In this document: positions 27,669 through 37,997 of the stretch, piece by piece
How the letters are laid out: the number at the start of each line of letters is the position of its first letter
Numbering within the stretch: position 1 is the stretch's first letter
Source: Kluyveromyces lactis
Taxonomy: Eukaryota > Ascomycota > Saccharomycetes > Saccharomycetales > Saccharomycetaceae
Length of the DNA: 64,000 nucleotides
Direction: 5' to 3'
Assembly (NCBI RefSeq): GCF_000002515.2
Contig: NC_006042.1
Coordinates: 186,001 to 250,000 of the forward strand
Translations under genes and position numbers: made by a program
The notes under the pieces: generated by a model
Databases searched by the model: none
What the model was told of the DNA's origin: nothing
The model's input: only the letters and a program-made list of their open reading frames with translations

Positions 27669-29852
27669 TCAAACTTGGTAGCTCGGGTTTATATTCCAAG
27701 TGTCGAAACCAAACACTTGCTTAATCAGGTCGTCAATCTCATCAGATAGGGAGAAATCGTGTATGTTGTTCATTTGATGGAACCCTTGGAAACCCTGGTA
27801 GCCCTGGTAACCCTGGTGTGGGTTTAAATGCGTCTGATGTGCCGAGTTTTCTTGTTGTTGTTGTTCCAATTCTAGATCCTCTTCTTCTATCTTGTTTGGT
27901 AAATCGTACATGTTTGATAGATCATGGAACACAGATTTGAACCAATTTAGCTCGAGGGACAAGTTCGGAAAAACGGAGTCGATGACGCTGTCGGACCCCA
28001 TAGATTTCAATTTTTGGAAACAGGAAATCGATAGCAAACATGTGTATAAATGGTATAAAGTAGCTTGTCTTAATCCGTTACCGAATTTTAATTTCAGATT
28101 GCTCAATAACGTCTTTAGATCACCCAAGATTTCCAAAATCACAGTCTTGGATTCCTCACAGTCTTCCATGAACGGCTTGTTGAACGTGATTAGGACGATG
28201 TAGTAATGGTACCAAAAATACGAGATAGTTGGGTCCGTACTCATATCGACGCTTTGTACCAGGCTCTTGGACCATTTGAGGAATTCTGGAAGGGATTGCC
28301 TCCAATTGGATACCTTGAGGTTGAATTTTTTCAAGTATTCAATTCGCCTTGATGTGGTGTTAGGCTCAATAAATATCTTCGACGTGAAGATCTGAATAAT
28401 TCTGGATAAAATCATCAAATTCTTTAATGGTTGTGAAACTTGTAACACCGTTTGGGATTCGTACCTGAAATCTTCGGTTCCCTCAATCTCTGGTAGTTCA
28501 TCACTCTCGGGAACGGTTGAATTTGACACCGTTAAACTGGGTGCTCTTCCAAGAATTAAGCATATAAAATGATCCGCAATGTAACAACCCCAATATATTC
28601 TGGATCTGATTTCTAATTCACTGTCACTCAAATCTTGGTTCTCGTTGATACTGTCATCAGTGATCCACACTTTCGGATCTAATTGGAACCCCATGTCATA
28701 TCCAACTCTGATAGCAAGTCCACTGAAATACCATGCTAATTGGTTTTCACCGTTTCCTAATTCGTAAAATGCTAGGCACAATAGTGCTTGTACCGTGGTG
28801 ATCTTGGCTATACTTTGCTCTTCAAATACAATTTTCAACAATCGGGTCTTGGCTATTTGATAATATTTCTCGGATAAATGATGTAAATCTTTCGACAATC
28901 TACTTCCTATGGCCGCTACTGCATATATTAACTCCTCTGAACAATGCTGTGAATTATCATATGTTTCATCTGTATGATTGAAGAATCCATATAAGAAAGA
29001 CTCTCTATGGACAAAAATGAAGTTTCCAGGGTAAAGCCATTTATAAAAATTGGACAAACTTTGGATGATAGCGGGATCTGAATTTAATCTGCCATCATTA
29101 GGGTCGATTTGGTTTCTAACAATCACCGTGCTCTTCAAATCACCGATACGTTGGGTAGGTTGTGAAAATATCGAGGTGGTGTCCCGTTTACGTTTCTTAT
29201 ATGACGTAGGACCCTCTGGATAAATACTGCCCTTCACAAACTTTTTATTTCTCAAAACATCATGATGCACAGATGAGTTGGATAGTGAAGAGTCGTTTGA
29301 TTGAGCAGAAGGTGGCCTATTGTTTCCAACCGTATTCTCATTATCGTCAACATATCCATCAGAGGGCACATTGCACGAGCTATCTACATTTGAAGGCAAA
29401 CTTTTGATTAAAACAGGTGTGTTGGGTTTAGCTGCCGTGATTGGCGACCCAGTAGACGGCATAGGCGATAAACCATTCAAAACTTCGTCAACCATAAGTC
29501 TTTTAATATCGGTTGCATCTTCTGGCAAAATTTCATCAGCAAGTTTAGCATACTGTCGTAGCCGAAGCTCCATTTCGGCAACATGGTCTTCAAGATTTTT
29601 AACGTATGTCAAATTATACCTCTTCTTACGCAAGTCCACTTTGTTGATATTACATCCAAGCCCTAATTCTTGACACCTTCCACAGGGATACTCCAAGTCA
29701 CATTTCTTCCGACGACGACGGCAATTTGCACAAGCTAAACGCTTAGCAGGTGGTTCCGAGGATGCTTCACTATCCATTTGAAGTTTAGTTTCATGTTGTG
29801 AAGTTTCATTTTTGTGTTGCTGGTGGGAAGTATGCTTCTCGAAGTTTACCAT
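27669..29852 (-). CDS. CHA4: Zn(2)Cys(6) transcription activator, Cha4-like
   Basis: The 727-aa protein (from ATG 29852) has a zinc cluster at Cys 41, 44, 51, 57, 60 and 67, the linker DLRKKRYNLTYVKNLEDHV, and a fungal transcription-factor domain with SLSNFYKWLYPGNFIFVHRE, LLCLAFYELGNGENQLAWYF and RIYWGCYIADHFICLILGR. From memory these align well with S. cerevisiae Cha4 (~648 aa), the activator of serine/threonine deaminase CHA1. The position and strand, between the SWIRM gene and KRE5, are those of TEA1 (YOR337W), so a TEA1 identity cannot be excluded. A 9-nt repeat encodes GYQGYQGFQG near the C-terminus. An alternative start at ATG 29777 keeps the whole zinc cluster. Confidence 0.7.
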   Translation of the reverse strand: MVNFEKHTSHQQHKNETSQHETKLQMDSEASSEPPAKRLACANCRRRRKKCDLEYPCGRCQELGLGCNINKVDLRKKRYNLTYVKNLEDHVAEMELRLRQYAKLADEILPEDATDIKRLMVDEVLNGLSPMPSTGSPITAAKPNTPVLIKSLPSNVDSSCNVPSDGYVDDNENTVGNNRPPSAQSNDSSLSNSSVHHDVLRNKKFVKGSIYPEGPTSYKKRKRDTTSIFSQPTQRIGDLKSTVIVRNQIDPNDGRLNSDPAIIQSLSNFYKWLYPGNFIFVHRESFLYGFFNHTDETYDNSQHCSEELIYAVAAIGSRLSKDLHHLSEKYYQIAKTRLLKIVFEEQSIAKITTVQALLCLAFYELGNGENQLAWYFSGLAIRVGYDMGFQLDPKVWITDDSINENQDLSDSELEIRSRIYWGCYIADHFICLILGRAPSLTVSNSTVPESDELPEIEGTEDFRYESQTVLQVSQPLKNLMILSRIIQIFTSKIFIEPNTTSRRIEYLKKFNLKVSNWRQSLPEFLKWSKSLVQSVDMSTDPTISYFWYHYYIVLITFNKPFMEDCEESKTVILEILGDLKTLLSNLKLKFGNGLRQATLYHLYTCLLSISCFQKLKSMGSDSVIDSVFPNLSLELNWFKSVFHDLSNMYDLPNKIEEEDLELEQQQQENSAHQTHLNPHQGYQGYQGFQGFHQMNNIHDFSLSDEIDDLIKQVFGFDTWNINPSYQV
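27783..27818. repeat. 9-bp tandem repeat inside CHA4-like CDS
   Basis: About four copies of a 9-nt unit (CCCTGGTAR type on the plus strand) encode Gly-Tyr/Phe-Gln triplets, giving GYQGYQGFQG in the protein. In-frame 9-bp units can vary in number between strains without breaking the frame. Confidence 0.7.
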
Positions 29853-30347
29853 TAATATCCATTCACTAATAAAATCAAACGATACAACCAGAAAAAAGGC
29901 TATTGTGAAGCGCAAATTGTATAGGTAAATTTGTGGCAAAGGCGATATCTTCTTTGTATACCCTACCAACAGTTCGTTTCCAGCTACGTAACTAAATTTC
30001 TAAACCTTATTTTATACCGCTGAGTCGAATAACTTAGCATATACATTTTATTCATGTTGGTTATTTTTCACCGTTCGTTTTATTTTTTTCGGGAATTAAT
30101 CACTGGTGTTAATGCATAGTATACTCATATAAATAGTGAATGGATAGTAAATGAATGATGATACGTTTTTAGTGACTAAACTACTCAATCAAGTCCTGGC
30201 TTTGATATCTTAATTATGATGAATTGGTATCTATGGTAACTTATTTCATAAATCTACACAGAGAATGTTATCAATTATGAAATAATTCGAATAATATAAA
30301 CCTGTCAAGAGAGTTTGCATTGTACGAAATGGAGTTGAACTTGGAGG
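29853..30347. other. Intergenic region between CHA4-like gene start and KRE5 stop
   Basis: This is a tandem-gene gap of 495 bp. The CHA4-like frame stays open on the minus strand to 29969 but has no ATG there. The rest is AT-rich with T-runs near 30080-30088 and no supported gene. Confidence 0.4.
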
Positions 30348-33300
30348 TCATAATTCGTCTTGTTCAAATAGCTCATCAGTATGTTCTTCCAAAGGTGCAA
30401 TTGGCACCTTGAGCTGGATACTATTCACAAGGTCTGCTCTGAAGTTGTTTAATGAAATGAAACTTTTAGAAAGGAGATGATAATGTAATCTTAAACTCGT
30501 TCCAGCATCTATCTCTCTCCATTTTTTCATGTTAATAATGTATGATGACGATAGATCGTAGAATGGTAGGTCATATTTCTGTAAATACTTTTTCCAGTAT
30601 CCGAAGTTCCAGTACGAACCTTCTTTTGTTTTTGCCGGTTTCAAGTAGAACACAGCATCAGAGAATGAAGCAATATCGTTCCATGGAATAGTGTCACTTG
30701 AATCATCAGTTAAAGAAAGTACCACTAAGTAGTCAACGTTTTTTGGAACCATTGTGTCTAACAGCAAAATAGATTTCGCCTCAAGCTCTTTTGCTGAGAA
30801 CCGCTGTGGTCTCAACCATAATGGCCAAGTATACGTTAACAAATGATAGTCAACTGAAGCTGGCATTTCTCGGACAATTAACTTAGGTCTCTGAGCTAAA
30901 ATATAAAATTTTGCTTTGTCGCCAATTTCTTTCTTGACTCTTTCAATTCTTTTAACGGCCACACTTTCTTGTCCATCATGCACGACAACCATTACATTCA
31001 CTCTGTCGTCTTTTTCGTTCATAATTTCCGCAGTAGTCTTTCTCACTTTGACATGAATTTGGGTAGGCAATGAGTTATCAACATCAAAGGATTCTACTTC
31101 AATATAATTTGCTTCTGCCATTGTCGACAATGCTGTAATCTCGTAACTTGAATCACAGTTTTCCAACTTCAATCCCTTTTGCAAGCTAGGTAATGATAAT
31201 TGGACATATCCAAATGATTTCATCGAAAGACCTTTATCGATAACATTTCCTGCGTTGTCCATTAGCTGCAAGCATACACCGGCCAGACCATCAATAATGT
31301 CAATTGACACATCGTCACCTTCATCGAATACATGGGCTTCAATAATTATTGATTTGTCATCTGGGTTGATGTTATGAGGATAATCAAATTCTGATAAGAA
31401 TCCATTATCTGATATCCCGGTTGAAGCATTGTAGAATCTATGCACTGGGTTCAATGTTAGATTGGCTGTCGGTACCAATGCAACCTCTGTTTTTACAAAT
31501 GGCAAGTCTTTCAATAAACTTGACAAATATAACAACCGCTGTGTCCTTTCTTCAACAGGATCTAGCAATAGAGTGACGTTGATTACAGATTGATCAGAGC
31601 GGCTAGTGATAGTGTATTCTTCTAACTCAGAAAGACTCACTCGAGGCATTGAGGATTCTGTAGTGTAAGGTATTCCGTTATTCAATACAAGGTAACCATG
31701 ATGTACATATTTGATAACAGCAGCAGTAAGTTCCTCGATAGCAGATGGGTTCATTATGTTTTCGTCCAACGCCCCGATGTGATGTAGTGTCTTCAATACA
31801 TCAAGGGTGCGCGAAGAATGATGAACCAAAATGTTGTGCCATAATTCAACAGAATACAAATCGTCATCCGTATTGAAAAATTTACCATTGATTACTGCAA
31901 ATGGTTTACGAAGAGCTTTAATAGAAATATCCGGCAACCAAGAGCTTAAAACATTCAAAAAGGGATCAACAATGAAATTAACAGTCGTCTTAGAGGCTAT
32001 TTTACCTGACAACTTCCCTGTGCTGAATTCCATTTTAAAATTATCCCAACTCTTTGACAAATCACCAACGTGAACTAGTCTGAAACTAACACTTTTGTGA
32101 TTGTTCCTTAGTAGGGCTCGTATCTTCTGAACAGCGCTATAAGAGTTGAAATCATCGACTAAAGTGATAGTATGAATGGGTGAAGTCTTTTGATTCGGAT
32201 CAGAAAAGATTATCGTGCGACTACCGAGTACATGTAGAGCGCGGTTGTTAACTCTGGTGAAGGTTTCATCCAGCATACGGTTAGGTATGTATACCGGATT
32301 TTTCAATGTCAAGGACCTATGGTGAAGAAGTTGCCTTACTGATAGGTTAGATGAATCACCCAAGGCCTGCAATTCTGACTTCAAATACTCGATATCGGCG
32401 GATAATATCCTTGAAGTATGAATCTTCCATGCTTTAGCTTGGAATGGTAAAAGTACACCATTCATTGCTATGCAAGTATCTGCTATTTTGAATCTCTCAA
32501 GGTATTCATCATACGCACTGCCTTTGTGTTTTGTCTGAGGTTGAATTTTTTCAGAGTGTCCAATAAGAGTTCTTAAGTAATCTATTATCGACTGCAGAGG
32601 CTTGTCAGATTCCGACTTCAATTTATAAATCATATCGACAACAGAGTTCGATCCAGAGGAAGAAAATGGAATTAAGCCCAACCTGATAGGATATCCAGTT
32701 TCCATCTGATCGATTGCTTGTAACAATGATCCTACAGCACCGTCATCTTTGAATTGTGTCATATCGTCAAAGTTAATAAAAAAGATGAGCTCATTCCAAT
32801 TCTGCTTGATGCTAGGAATTGGTTCGAAATCAGATGGTTCCAAAAACGCCATATTGTCTTCAGGCAGGTCCTTATATAGCTCATCCTTCTCGAAATTATT
32901 GAAGAAAACTACAGCTTCAGAGAAACCTGGAGTACGATAGAAATCGTAACGATTTTTGTCAAAGTAAGCCGTATATGAGTAGCCAACCGTGAAATATTTC
33001 AAAAAGTTCTCTAACTCAGCACCGGGGAACTTACTTAGTTTTTCTTTTAAATCATTAACCCTAGACCATTCCTTAGCGAGGATAGCAGGTAAAGTAGTTT
33101 CATCTAATTCTGACAATCTCCACTGTTGGCCGTTGATGTACAAGCCAAGTAATTCATGAGAGATTTTTCTCTTATTGAAGTCTTTAACAATATTCTTTGC
33201 TGGTGTTGTATCAATGTTGTCTTTAGAAGCAATGACTGGTGCCACTGCAGGAAAATTGTAGGACAACGACTTGAAATATTCAAAGAAAGAATCGAAATCA

Positions 33301-34091
33301 TGATCTTCATTGAATTTCTCCAACAATAACGCGGTGAATTTCATATCCAAATCTTCTAGTTCCTTTTGATCCAAGTATTTCAATTTGACTGGATCCTTAA
33401 TTTTTAGATCAGAATCATCGATTACAAGGTGAACATTTGCCTTTTGGTCCCAGTTTTTGTCCGATAATGTGGCACTCAATGCATATTCTGGTGTATCACC
33501 TATGATACAGGTCGGTCTCCAAGTCATTCTAATCTTACCAAACTTAGCCTCATTATAAAGATTTCTGTTGAAATCAGCAAACTCTAAATCTGTTTCACAA
33601 CCGTAAAGTACCACAATTGGAGCAGAAGCATTAGTTCCGATTGCAATCTCTCTATCTTTTAACACATCGAAATCTGGAACAAGAGCTTGAGCATCCAATT
33701 CAGAGGTCTTGAAATAAAATGAGTCATCGCTCTTAGAGTATATTTTGCCATTCAAAACAAAGCAAGTTTCTTTGAATTCATCATCAATTGGTGCAATCTG
33801 TACATATTTTGAAATGGCACCGGACAAGCCTTCGACTTGTTGTACTTTCTCAGCCGAAGCTGAACTTATAGATTCCTCAATTCCTTCATCGTCATCTTCA
33901 TCTTCTTCATCCTCTTCTTCATCACTTAACGTTATTTTTCTATACAACTGCATCCATTGGTCGGTAGACAATGCATCGTAATCAACAAGGGACGCTGAAA
34001 GCCATCTCTTACCAATTCCTTCATTAAATGCTTGCGTTATGTGCAGGACAGTTAACAGCAAAAACACAATTCGTAACCTAAACAAGACCAT
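30348..34091 (-). CDS. KRE5: Kre5, UGGT-like ER protein needed for beta-1,6-glucan
   Basis: The 1247-aa protein has a signal peptide (MVLFRLRIVFLLLTVLHITQA, 21 residues, cleaved before FNEG) and an acidic run (~residues 62-75) in an otherwise UGGT-like body: thioredoxin-like repeats, a beta-sandwich region, then a C-terminal glucosyltransferase-24-like fold with YHLLTYTWPLWLRPQRFSA, SYWNFGYWKKYLQKY and LRLHYHLLS. The catalytic DxD of true UGGTs is replaced by a SLTDDSSDTIPW region, as expected for Kre5. It ends in QDEL, an ER-retrieval-type tetrapeptide. S. cerevisiae Kre5 (~1365 aa, HDEL) is required for beta-1,6-glucan synthesis. The frame extends to GTG 34130; ATG 34091 starts the signal peptide. 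It neighbours ALA1 as in S. cerevisiae (YOR336W-YOR335C). Confidence 0.93.
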   Translation of the reverse strand: MVLFRLRIVFLLLTVLHITQAFNEGIGKRWLSASLVDYDALSTDQWMQLYRKITLSDEEEDEEDEDDDEGIEESISSASAEKVQQVEGLSGAISKYVQIAPIDDEFKETCFVLNGKIYSKSDDSFYFKTSELDAQALVPDFDVLKDREIAIGTNASAPIVVLYGCETDLEFADFNRNLYNEAKFGKIRMTWRPTCIIGDTPEYALSATLSDKNWDQKANVHLVIDDSDLKIKDPVKLKYLDQKELEDLDMKFTALLLEKFNEDHDFDSFFEYFKSLSYNFPAVAPVIASKDNIDTTPAKNIVKDFNKRKISHELLGLYINGQQWRLSELDETTLPAILAKEWSRVNDLKEKLSKFPGAELENFLKYFTVGYSYTAYFDKNRYDFYRTPGFSEAVVFFNNFEKDELYKDLPEDNMAFLEPSDFEPIPSIKQNWNELIFFINFDDMTQFKDDGAVGSLLQAIDQMETGYPIRLGLIPFSSSGSNSVVDMIYKLKSESDKPLQSIIDYLRTLIGHSEKIQPQTKHKGSAYDEYLERFKIADTCIAMNGVLLPFQAKAWKIHTSRILSADIEYLKSELQALGDSSNLSVRQLLHHRSLTLKNPVYIPNRMLDETFTRVNNRALHVLGSRTIIFSDPNQKTSPIHTITLVDDFNSYSAVQKIRALLRNNHKSVSFRLVHVGDLSKSWDNFKMEFSTGKLSGKIASKTTVNFIVDPFLNVLSSWLPDISIKALRKPFAVINGKFFNTDDDLYSVELWHNILVHHSSRTLDVLKTLHHIGALDENIMNPSAIEELTAAVIKYVHHGYLVLNNGIPYTTESSMPRVSLSELEEYTITSRSDQSVINVTLLLDPVEERTQRLLYLSSLLKDLPFVKTEVALVPTANLTLNPVHRFYNASTGISDNGFLSEFDYPHNINPDDKSIIIEAHVFDEGDDVSIDIIDGLAGVCLQLMDNAGNVIDKGLSMKSFGYVQLSLPSLQKGLKLENCDSSYEITALSTMAEANYIEVESFDVDNSLPTQIHVKVRKTTAEIMNEKDDRVNVMVVVHDGQESVAVKRIERVKKEIGDKAKFYILAQRPKLIVREMPASVDYHLLTYTWPLWLRPQRFSAKELEAKSILLLDTMVPKNVDYLVVLSLTDDSSDTIPWNDIASFSDAVFYLKPAKTKEGSYWNFGYWKKYLQKYDLPFYDLSSSYIINMKKWREIDAGTSLRLHYHLLSKSFISLNNFRADLVNSIQLKVPIAPLEEHTDELFEQDEL

Positions 34092-34772
34092 CGTGGTTTT
34101 GCACCGTTTTAGATCAGGAAACTCGTTCACTCAATCTTGTTGGAACACAAACTGTCAAATTGTGCTGATCTAAATACTCTCTTTCATCTCGAATTCTGAT
34201 CTTAATAGAAGGCAAATATAAACCTTAAAAATCTTGCGGGATCTTCTGCCAATAAAAAACTTTTAAGCTGGAAATATGAAGCATGTTAAAGTCCTACACA
34301 TGTTATAGAATTTGTAAACCTCACCATTACTATAATGCTACTCCCTAAGCTAGTACTATGGGATTTTACGCATGTCTATCAGATCCACTGGCAAGGTAGC
34401 TTCAGCCACTTTCGAATGAAGAGTCACGTGAGTGTATTTCTCACGTGACTCCTAGTTTCTTTCTTCATTGGCTCTATCTATCTGTGAAACGGAAAGCGTT
34501 GAGAAAAATATCAAAAAGTGATTTGAAGATATTCTGGAATTTTTGAACAATTAACTTATACATAAAAACGGATGAGTAGAAGGCTTGGACTCAGGTTCAG
34601 AGGCTACTACTGCTCTTTCGTTTGTTGTATTCGAAAGTTATTGAAAACCTTAGGCGGCATATTCAGAGAACTAGGGGGATTTCTGAACTTTTTTCCCGTT
34701 GTTTCAAGTCGTTAATTTAATCATTACTCATCGTTTTTAGCGGTTTGATTAAATCTTCCCGTTCTTGATTAG
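34092..34772. promoter_or_regulatory. KRE5/ALA1 divergent promoter
   Basis: The gap between the two start codons contains the paired CACGTG inverted repeat at 34421-34451 near its middle. An in-frame TAG at 34770-34772 closes the ALA1 frame and so limits any non-AUG N-terminal extension to 25 codons. Confidence 0.55.
34421..34451. promoter_or_regulatory. Paired CACGTG inverted repeat in KRE5/ALA1 promoter
   Basis: Arms GAGTCACGTGAG (34421-34432) and CTCACGTGACTC (34440-34451) are perfect 12-bp reverse complements with a 7-nt spacer. Both hold TCACGTGA, the Cbf1-type core. The site is 330 bp from the KRE5 ATG and ~400 bp from the ALA1 ATG. Confidence 0.7.
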
Positions 34773-34847
34773 AATTTGCTTTCGAAGACGTCCTTAGGAA
34801 AGGTGTTTCGCGTTAATTGCAGGTTATTTTCCAGTTTTACAGCTAGG
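34773..34847 (+). other. Likely non-AUG-initiated mitochondrial leader of ALA1
   Basis: Immediately upstream of the ALA1 ATG the same frame stays open for 25 codons and has no ATG. The encoded stretch holds two Lys and three Arg, no Asp or Glu, and is rich in Ser, Leu and Phe (for example [16 protein letters not shown]), which is a typical mitochondrial presequence. Candidate near-cognate starts are TTG 34776, ACG 34788 (A at -3) and GTG 34803. S. cerevisiae ALA1 makes its mitochondrial isoform from ACG codons at -25/-24. Confidence 0.75.
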
Positions 34848-37718
34848 ATGACGATTGGTGATAAGTCTAAGTGGACGGCTGCCAACGTTCGTTCCACATT
34901 TTTGGACTATTTCAAGTCTAAGGGCCATACTTTTGTTCCATCTTCACCCGTGATTCCATTCGATGATCCAACTTTATTGTTTGCCAATGCTGGTATGAAT
35001 CAGTATAAGCCAATCTTTTTGGGAACAGTTGACCCATCCAGTGATTTTTACAAGTTGAAGAGAGCTACGAACTCTCAAAAGTGTATCAGAGCCGGTGGTA
35101 AGCATAATGATTTGGAAGATGTTGGTAGAGACTCCTACCACCACACTTTCTTTGAAATGTTGGGTAACTGGTCGTTCGGTGACTATTTCAAGAAGGAAGC
35201 TATTGAATACTCTTGGGAATTGTTGACCAAAGTCTACGGTATTCCAGGTGATAGATTGTACGTCACTTATTTCGAAGGTGACGAAAAATTGGGTTTGGAA
35301 CCAGACTTCGAAGCTCGTGATTTGTGGAAATCCGTTGGCGTCAAGGATGATCATATCTTGCCAGGTAATGCCAAGGATAACTTTTGGGAAATGGGTGAAC
35401 AAGGTCCATGTGGTCCTTGTTCTGAAGTTCATTATGACAGAATTGGTGGTAGAAACGCTGCTCATCTTGTTAATCAAGACGATCCAGATGTGTTGGAAAT
35501 TTGGAATAACGTTTTTATTCAATTCAACAGAGAACAAGATCGTTCTCTAAGAGCTCTACCGGCTAAACATGTCGATACTGGTATGGGTTTCGAAAGATTG
35601 GTGTCCGTTTTGCACGATGTTAGATCTAATTACGACACCGACGTTTTCGAACCTTTGTTCAACCGTATCCAAGAAATCACTGGGGTCAGATCATACACTG
35701 GTAAATTTGGTGCTGAGGATACGGATGGTATTGACACCGCTTACAGAGTCTTGGCTGATCATGTTCGTACGTTAACTTTCGCCTTGGCTGATGGTGGTGT
35801 TCCTAACAACGAAGGTAGAGGTTACGTTTTGAGAAGAATTTTGAGACGTGGTGCACGTTACGCTAGAAAGTACATGAACTACCCTATAGGAAACTTTTTT
35901 TCACAATTGTCTGTCACTTTAATCGAACAAGTTAAGGATATGTTCCCAGAAGTCGCTAGAGACCCATCTTATTTGTTCGAAATTTTGGACGAAGAAGAAG
36001 CTTCTTTCGCAAAAACTTTAGACCGTGGTGAAAAATTGTTTGAAAAGTATGCTGAAGATGCTTTGAAGAAAGCAGACAAGACTTTGGATGGTAAACAAGT
36101 CTGGAGACTATACGATACTTATGGTTTCCCTGTCGATTTGACTGAATTGATGGCTGAAGAACAGGGCTTAAAGATCGATACAATCGGTTTTGAGAAAGCT
36201 AAACAGGAATCATACGAGGCTTCTAAGAAAGGTGGTAAGAAGGGTGCATCTGATTTGATCAGATTAAACGTTCATGAATTGTCTCAACTTAACGGTGATA
36301 ATGTCGCTAAGACTGATGATTCATCTAAGTATGGGACCGAAAACGTTGAAGCCACTATTTTGAGAATATATGATGGTGAGAAATTCGTTGACTCTATGAC
36401 CGAAATTGGTAAGCAATATGGTGTTATTCTAGACAAAACTTGTTTTTATGCCGAACAAGGTGGTCAAGAGTTCGATACAGGTAAGTTGGTTATCGATGGT
36501 GAAGCAGAATTCAACGTCGACAATGTTCAAGCCTACAACGGTTATGTTTTCCATACCGGTTCTCTTGGTGACGGTAAACTATCTATTGGTGACAGTATAA
36601 TTGCTTCTTACGAAGAGCTACGTCGTCATCCCCTAAGAAATAATCACACTGGTACACATATCTTGAACTTTGCTCTGAAAGAAGTGTTGGGTAATGATGT
36701 CGATCAAAAGGGTTCCTTAGTTGCACCGGAAAAGTTGAGATTCGATTTCTCGCACAAGAGAGCCTTATCTTATGAGGAATTAGTGGAGGTTGAAAAACTC
36801 TCCAATGAAAAGATCAGGGACAACTTAACTGTGTATTACAAGGAAGTTGCCTTAGATTTGGCTAAGACTATCTCTTCTGTCCGTGCTGTCTTCGGTGAAA
36901 CTTACCCGGATCCAGTTCGTGTTGTTTCTATTGGTAAGGCCGTTGAAGAAGTCCTAGAGAACCCAACTAGTGAAGAATGGCAAAAGTACTCCATTGAATT
37001 CTGTGGTGGTACCCATGTTGCTAAGACTAGTGACATCAAAGAATTCGTCATTGTTGAAGAAAGTGGTATTGCCAAAGGTATCAGAAGAATTGTTGCGGTT
37101 TCTGGACCTGAAGCCTATGAAGTACAAAGAATTGCTACTGAATTTGATGGCGAATTAACTGCAGTTGAAAAACTGCCTTTCTCCCCTTTAAAGGCCCAAA
37201 AGCTAAAGGAGCTAGGTGTCAGACTAGGCCAACTAACTATTTCCGTTATCACCAAAACTGACTTGAAGGATAAATTCAACAAAATTGAAAAGGAAGTTAA
37301 AGATGAACTGAAATCTAGAGCTAAGAAGGAAATTAAACAAACTCTGGACGACGTCAAACATCACTTTGATGCTAACAAAGAGTCTTCTTTCTACGTCAAG
37401 CATATTGACATTCCAACTAATGCTAAGGCCATCACTGAAGCTATCAATCACATTAAAACAAACTCGAAGGACAAGTCTATCTACTTATTCACTTGTAATG
37501 AACCAGACGGAAAGGTTGCTCACGGATGCTACATATCTGACGCAGCAATTGCTCAAGGTGTTGATGGTTCTAGTTTAGCCAAAACAGTATCCTCTAGCAT
37601 CGGTGGTAAAGCTGGTGGTAAGGGAAATGTCTTCCAAGGTATGGGTGACAAACCAAACGGTATTGACTCCGCTGTTGCGGAAGTTGAAGCCTTGCTAAAA
37701 GAGAGACTGACTATCTAA
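34848..37718 (+). CDS. ALA1: Alanyl-tRNA synthetase (cytosolic, probably also mitochondrial)
   Basis: From ATG 34848 the protein is 956 aa, as in S. cerevisiae Ala1 (~958). The class II catalytic domain (residues ~1-270) shows [20 protein letters not shown] and [14 protein letters not shown]; the editing domain has its zinc-binding motifs HTGTH and CGGTH; a C-terminal coiled-coil/C-Ala region ends [18 protein letters not shown]. It charges tRNA-Ala and removes mischarged Ser and Gly. Codon use is strongly biased to preferred yeast codons (many TTG, AGA, GGT, GAA), as in highly expressed genes. No separate mitochondrial AlaRS gene is expected in yeasts, so the upstream in-frame leader probably makes the mitochondrial form. 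Confidence 0.98.
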   Translation: MTIGDKSKWTAANVRSTFLDYFKSKGHTFVPSSPVIPFDDPTLLFANAGMNQYKPIFLGTVDPSSDFYKLKRATNSQKCIRAGGKHNDLEDVGRDSYHHTFFEMLGNWSFGDYFKKEAIEYSWELLTKVYGIPGDRLYVTYFEGDEKLGLEPDFEARDLWKSVGVKDDHILPGNAKDNFWEMGEQGPCGPCSEVHYDRIGGRNAAHLVNQDDPDVLEIWNNVFIQFNREQDRSLRALPAKHVDTGMGFERLVSVLHDVRSNYDTDVFEPLFNRIQEITGVRSYTGKFGAEDTDGIDTAYRVLADHVRTLTFALADGGVPNNEGRGYVLRRILRRGARYARKYMNYPIGNFFSQLSVTLIEQVKDMFPEVARDPSYLFEILDEEEASFAKTLDRGEKLFEKYAEDALKKADKTLDGKQVWRLYDTYGFPVDLTELMAEEQGLKIDTIGFEKAKQESYEASKKGGKKGASDLIRLNVHELSQLNGDNVAKTDDSSKYGTENVEATILRIYDGEKFVDSMTEIGKQYGVILDKTCFYAEQGGQEFDTGKLVIDGEAEFNVDNVQAYNGYVFHTGSLGDGKLSIGDSIIASYEELRRHPLRNNHTGTHILNFALKEVLGNDVDQKGSLVAPEKLRFDFSHKRALSYEELVEVEKLSNEKIRDNLTVYYKEVALDLAKTISSVRAVFGETYPDPVRVVSIGKAVEEVLENPTSEEWQKYSIEFCGGTHVAKTSDIKEFVIVEESGIAKGIRRIVAVSGPEAYEVQRIATEFDGELTAVEKLPFSPLKAQKLKELGVRLGQLTISVITKTDLKDKFNKIEKEVKDELKSRAKKEIKQTLDDVKHHFDANKESSFYVKHIDIPTNAKAITEAINHIKTNSKDKSIYLFTCNEPDGKVAHGCYISDAAIAQGVDGSSLAKTVSSSIGGKAGGKGNVFQGMGDKPNGIDSAVAEVEALLKERLTI

Positions 37719-37997
37719 TTTCACCCGCTTTAATATAAACTCTTTGGCTACGATTGGCTTGAAGTTAATCTCAAGTCTCAAAGTTTTGTAAATATATGCA
37801 TGAGAACTCTGATTTTCAACTCAACTATATATGATATTACTTGAAAGATATGCTACGCCTTTTGTTATATAGAGAATGAATTATCTGATATTTACACAAT
37901 CTGTTAGTTAAGGTTGGTGATGCGGCAATAATGCATAAAATATTGGACATGCTTGGCGTATTCTCGTTCTTCTTCTGTGACTTGAATGCGACAAACC

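Noticed and set aside
30348-34130. KRE5 start at 34130
   Set aside because: 34130 is a GTG; ATG 34091 begins a proper signal peptide, so the extra 13 codons are not supported.
34974-35537. 187-codon minus-strand frame inside ALA1
   Set aside because: It is the mirror of a highly expressed gene with strong codon bias; such genes commonly give long antisense frames. It resembles no family.
36600-36700. Horizontal transfer of ALA1 because its codon use differs from neighbours
   Set aside because: The bias is towards preferred yeast codons, as expected for high expression; the gene sits in its syntenic place.
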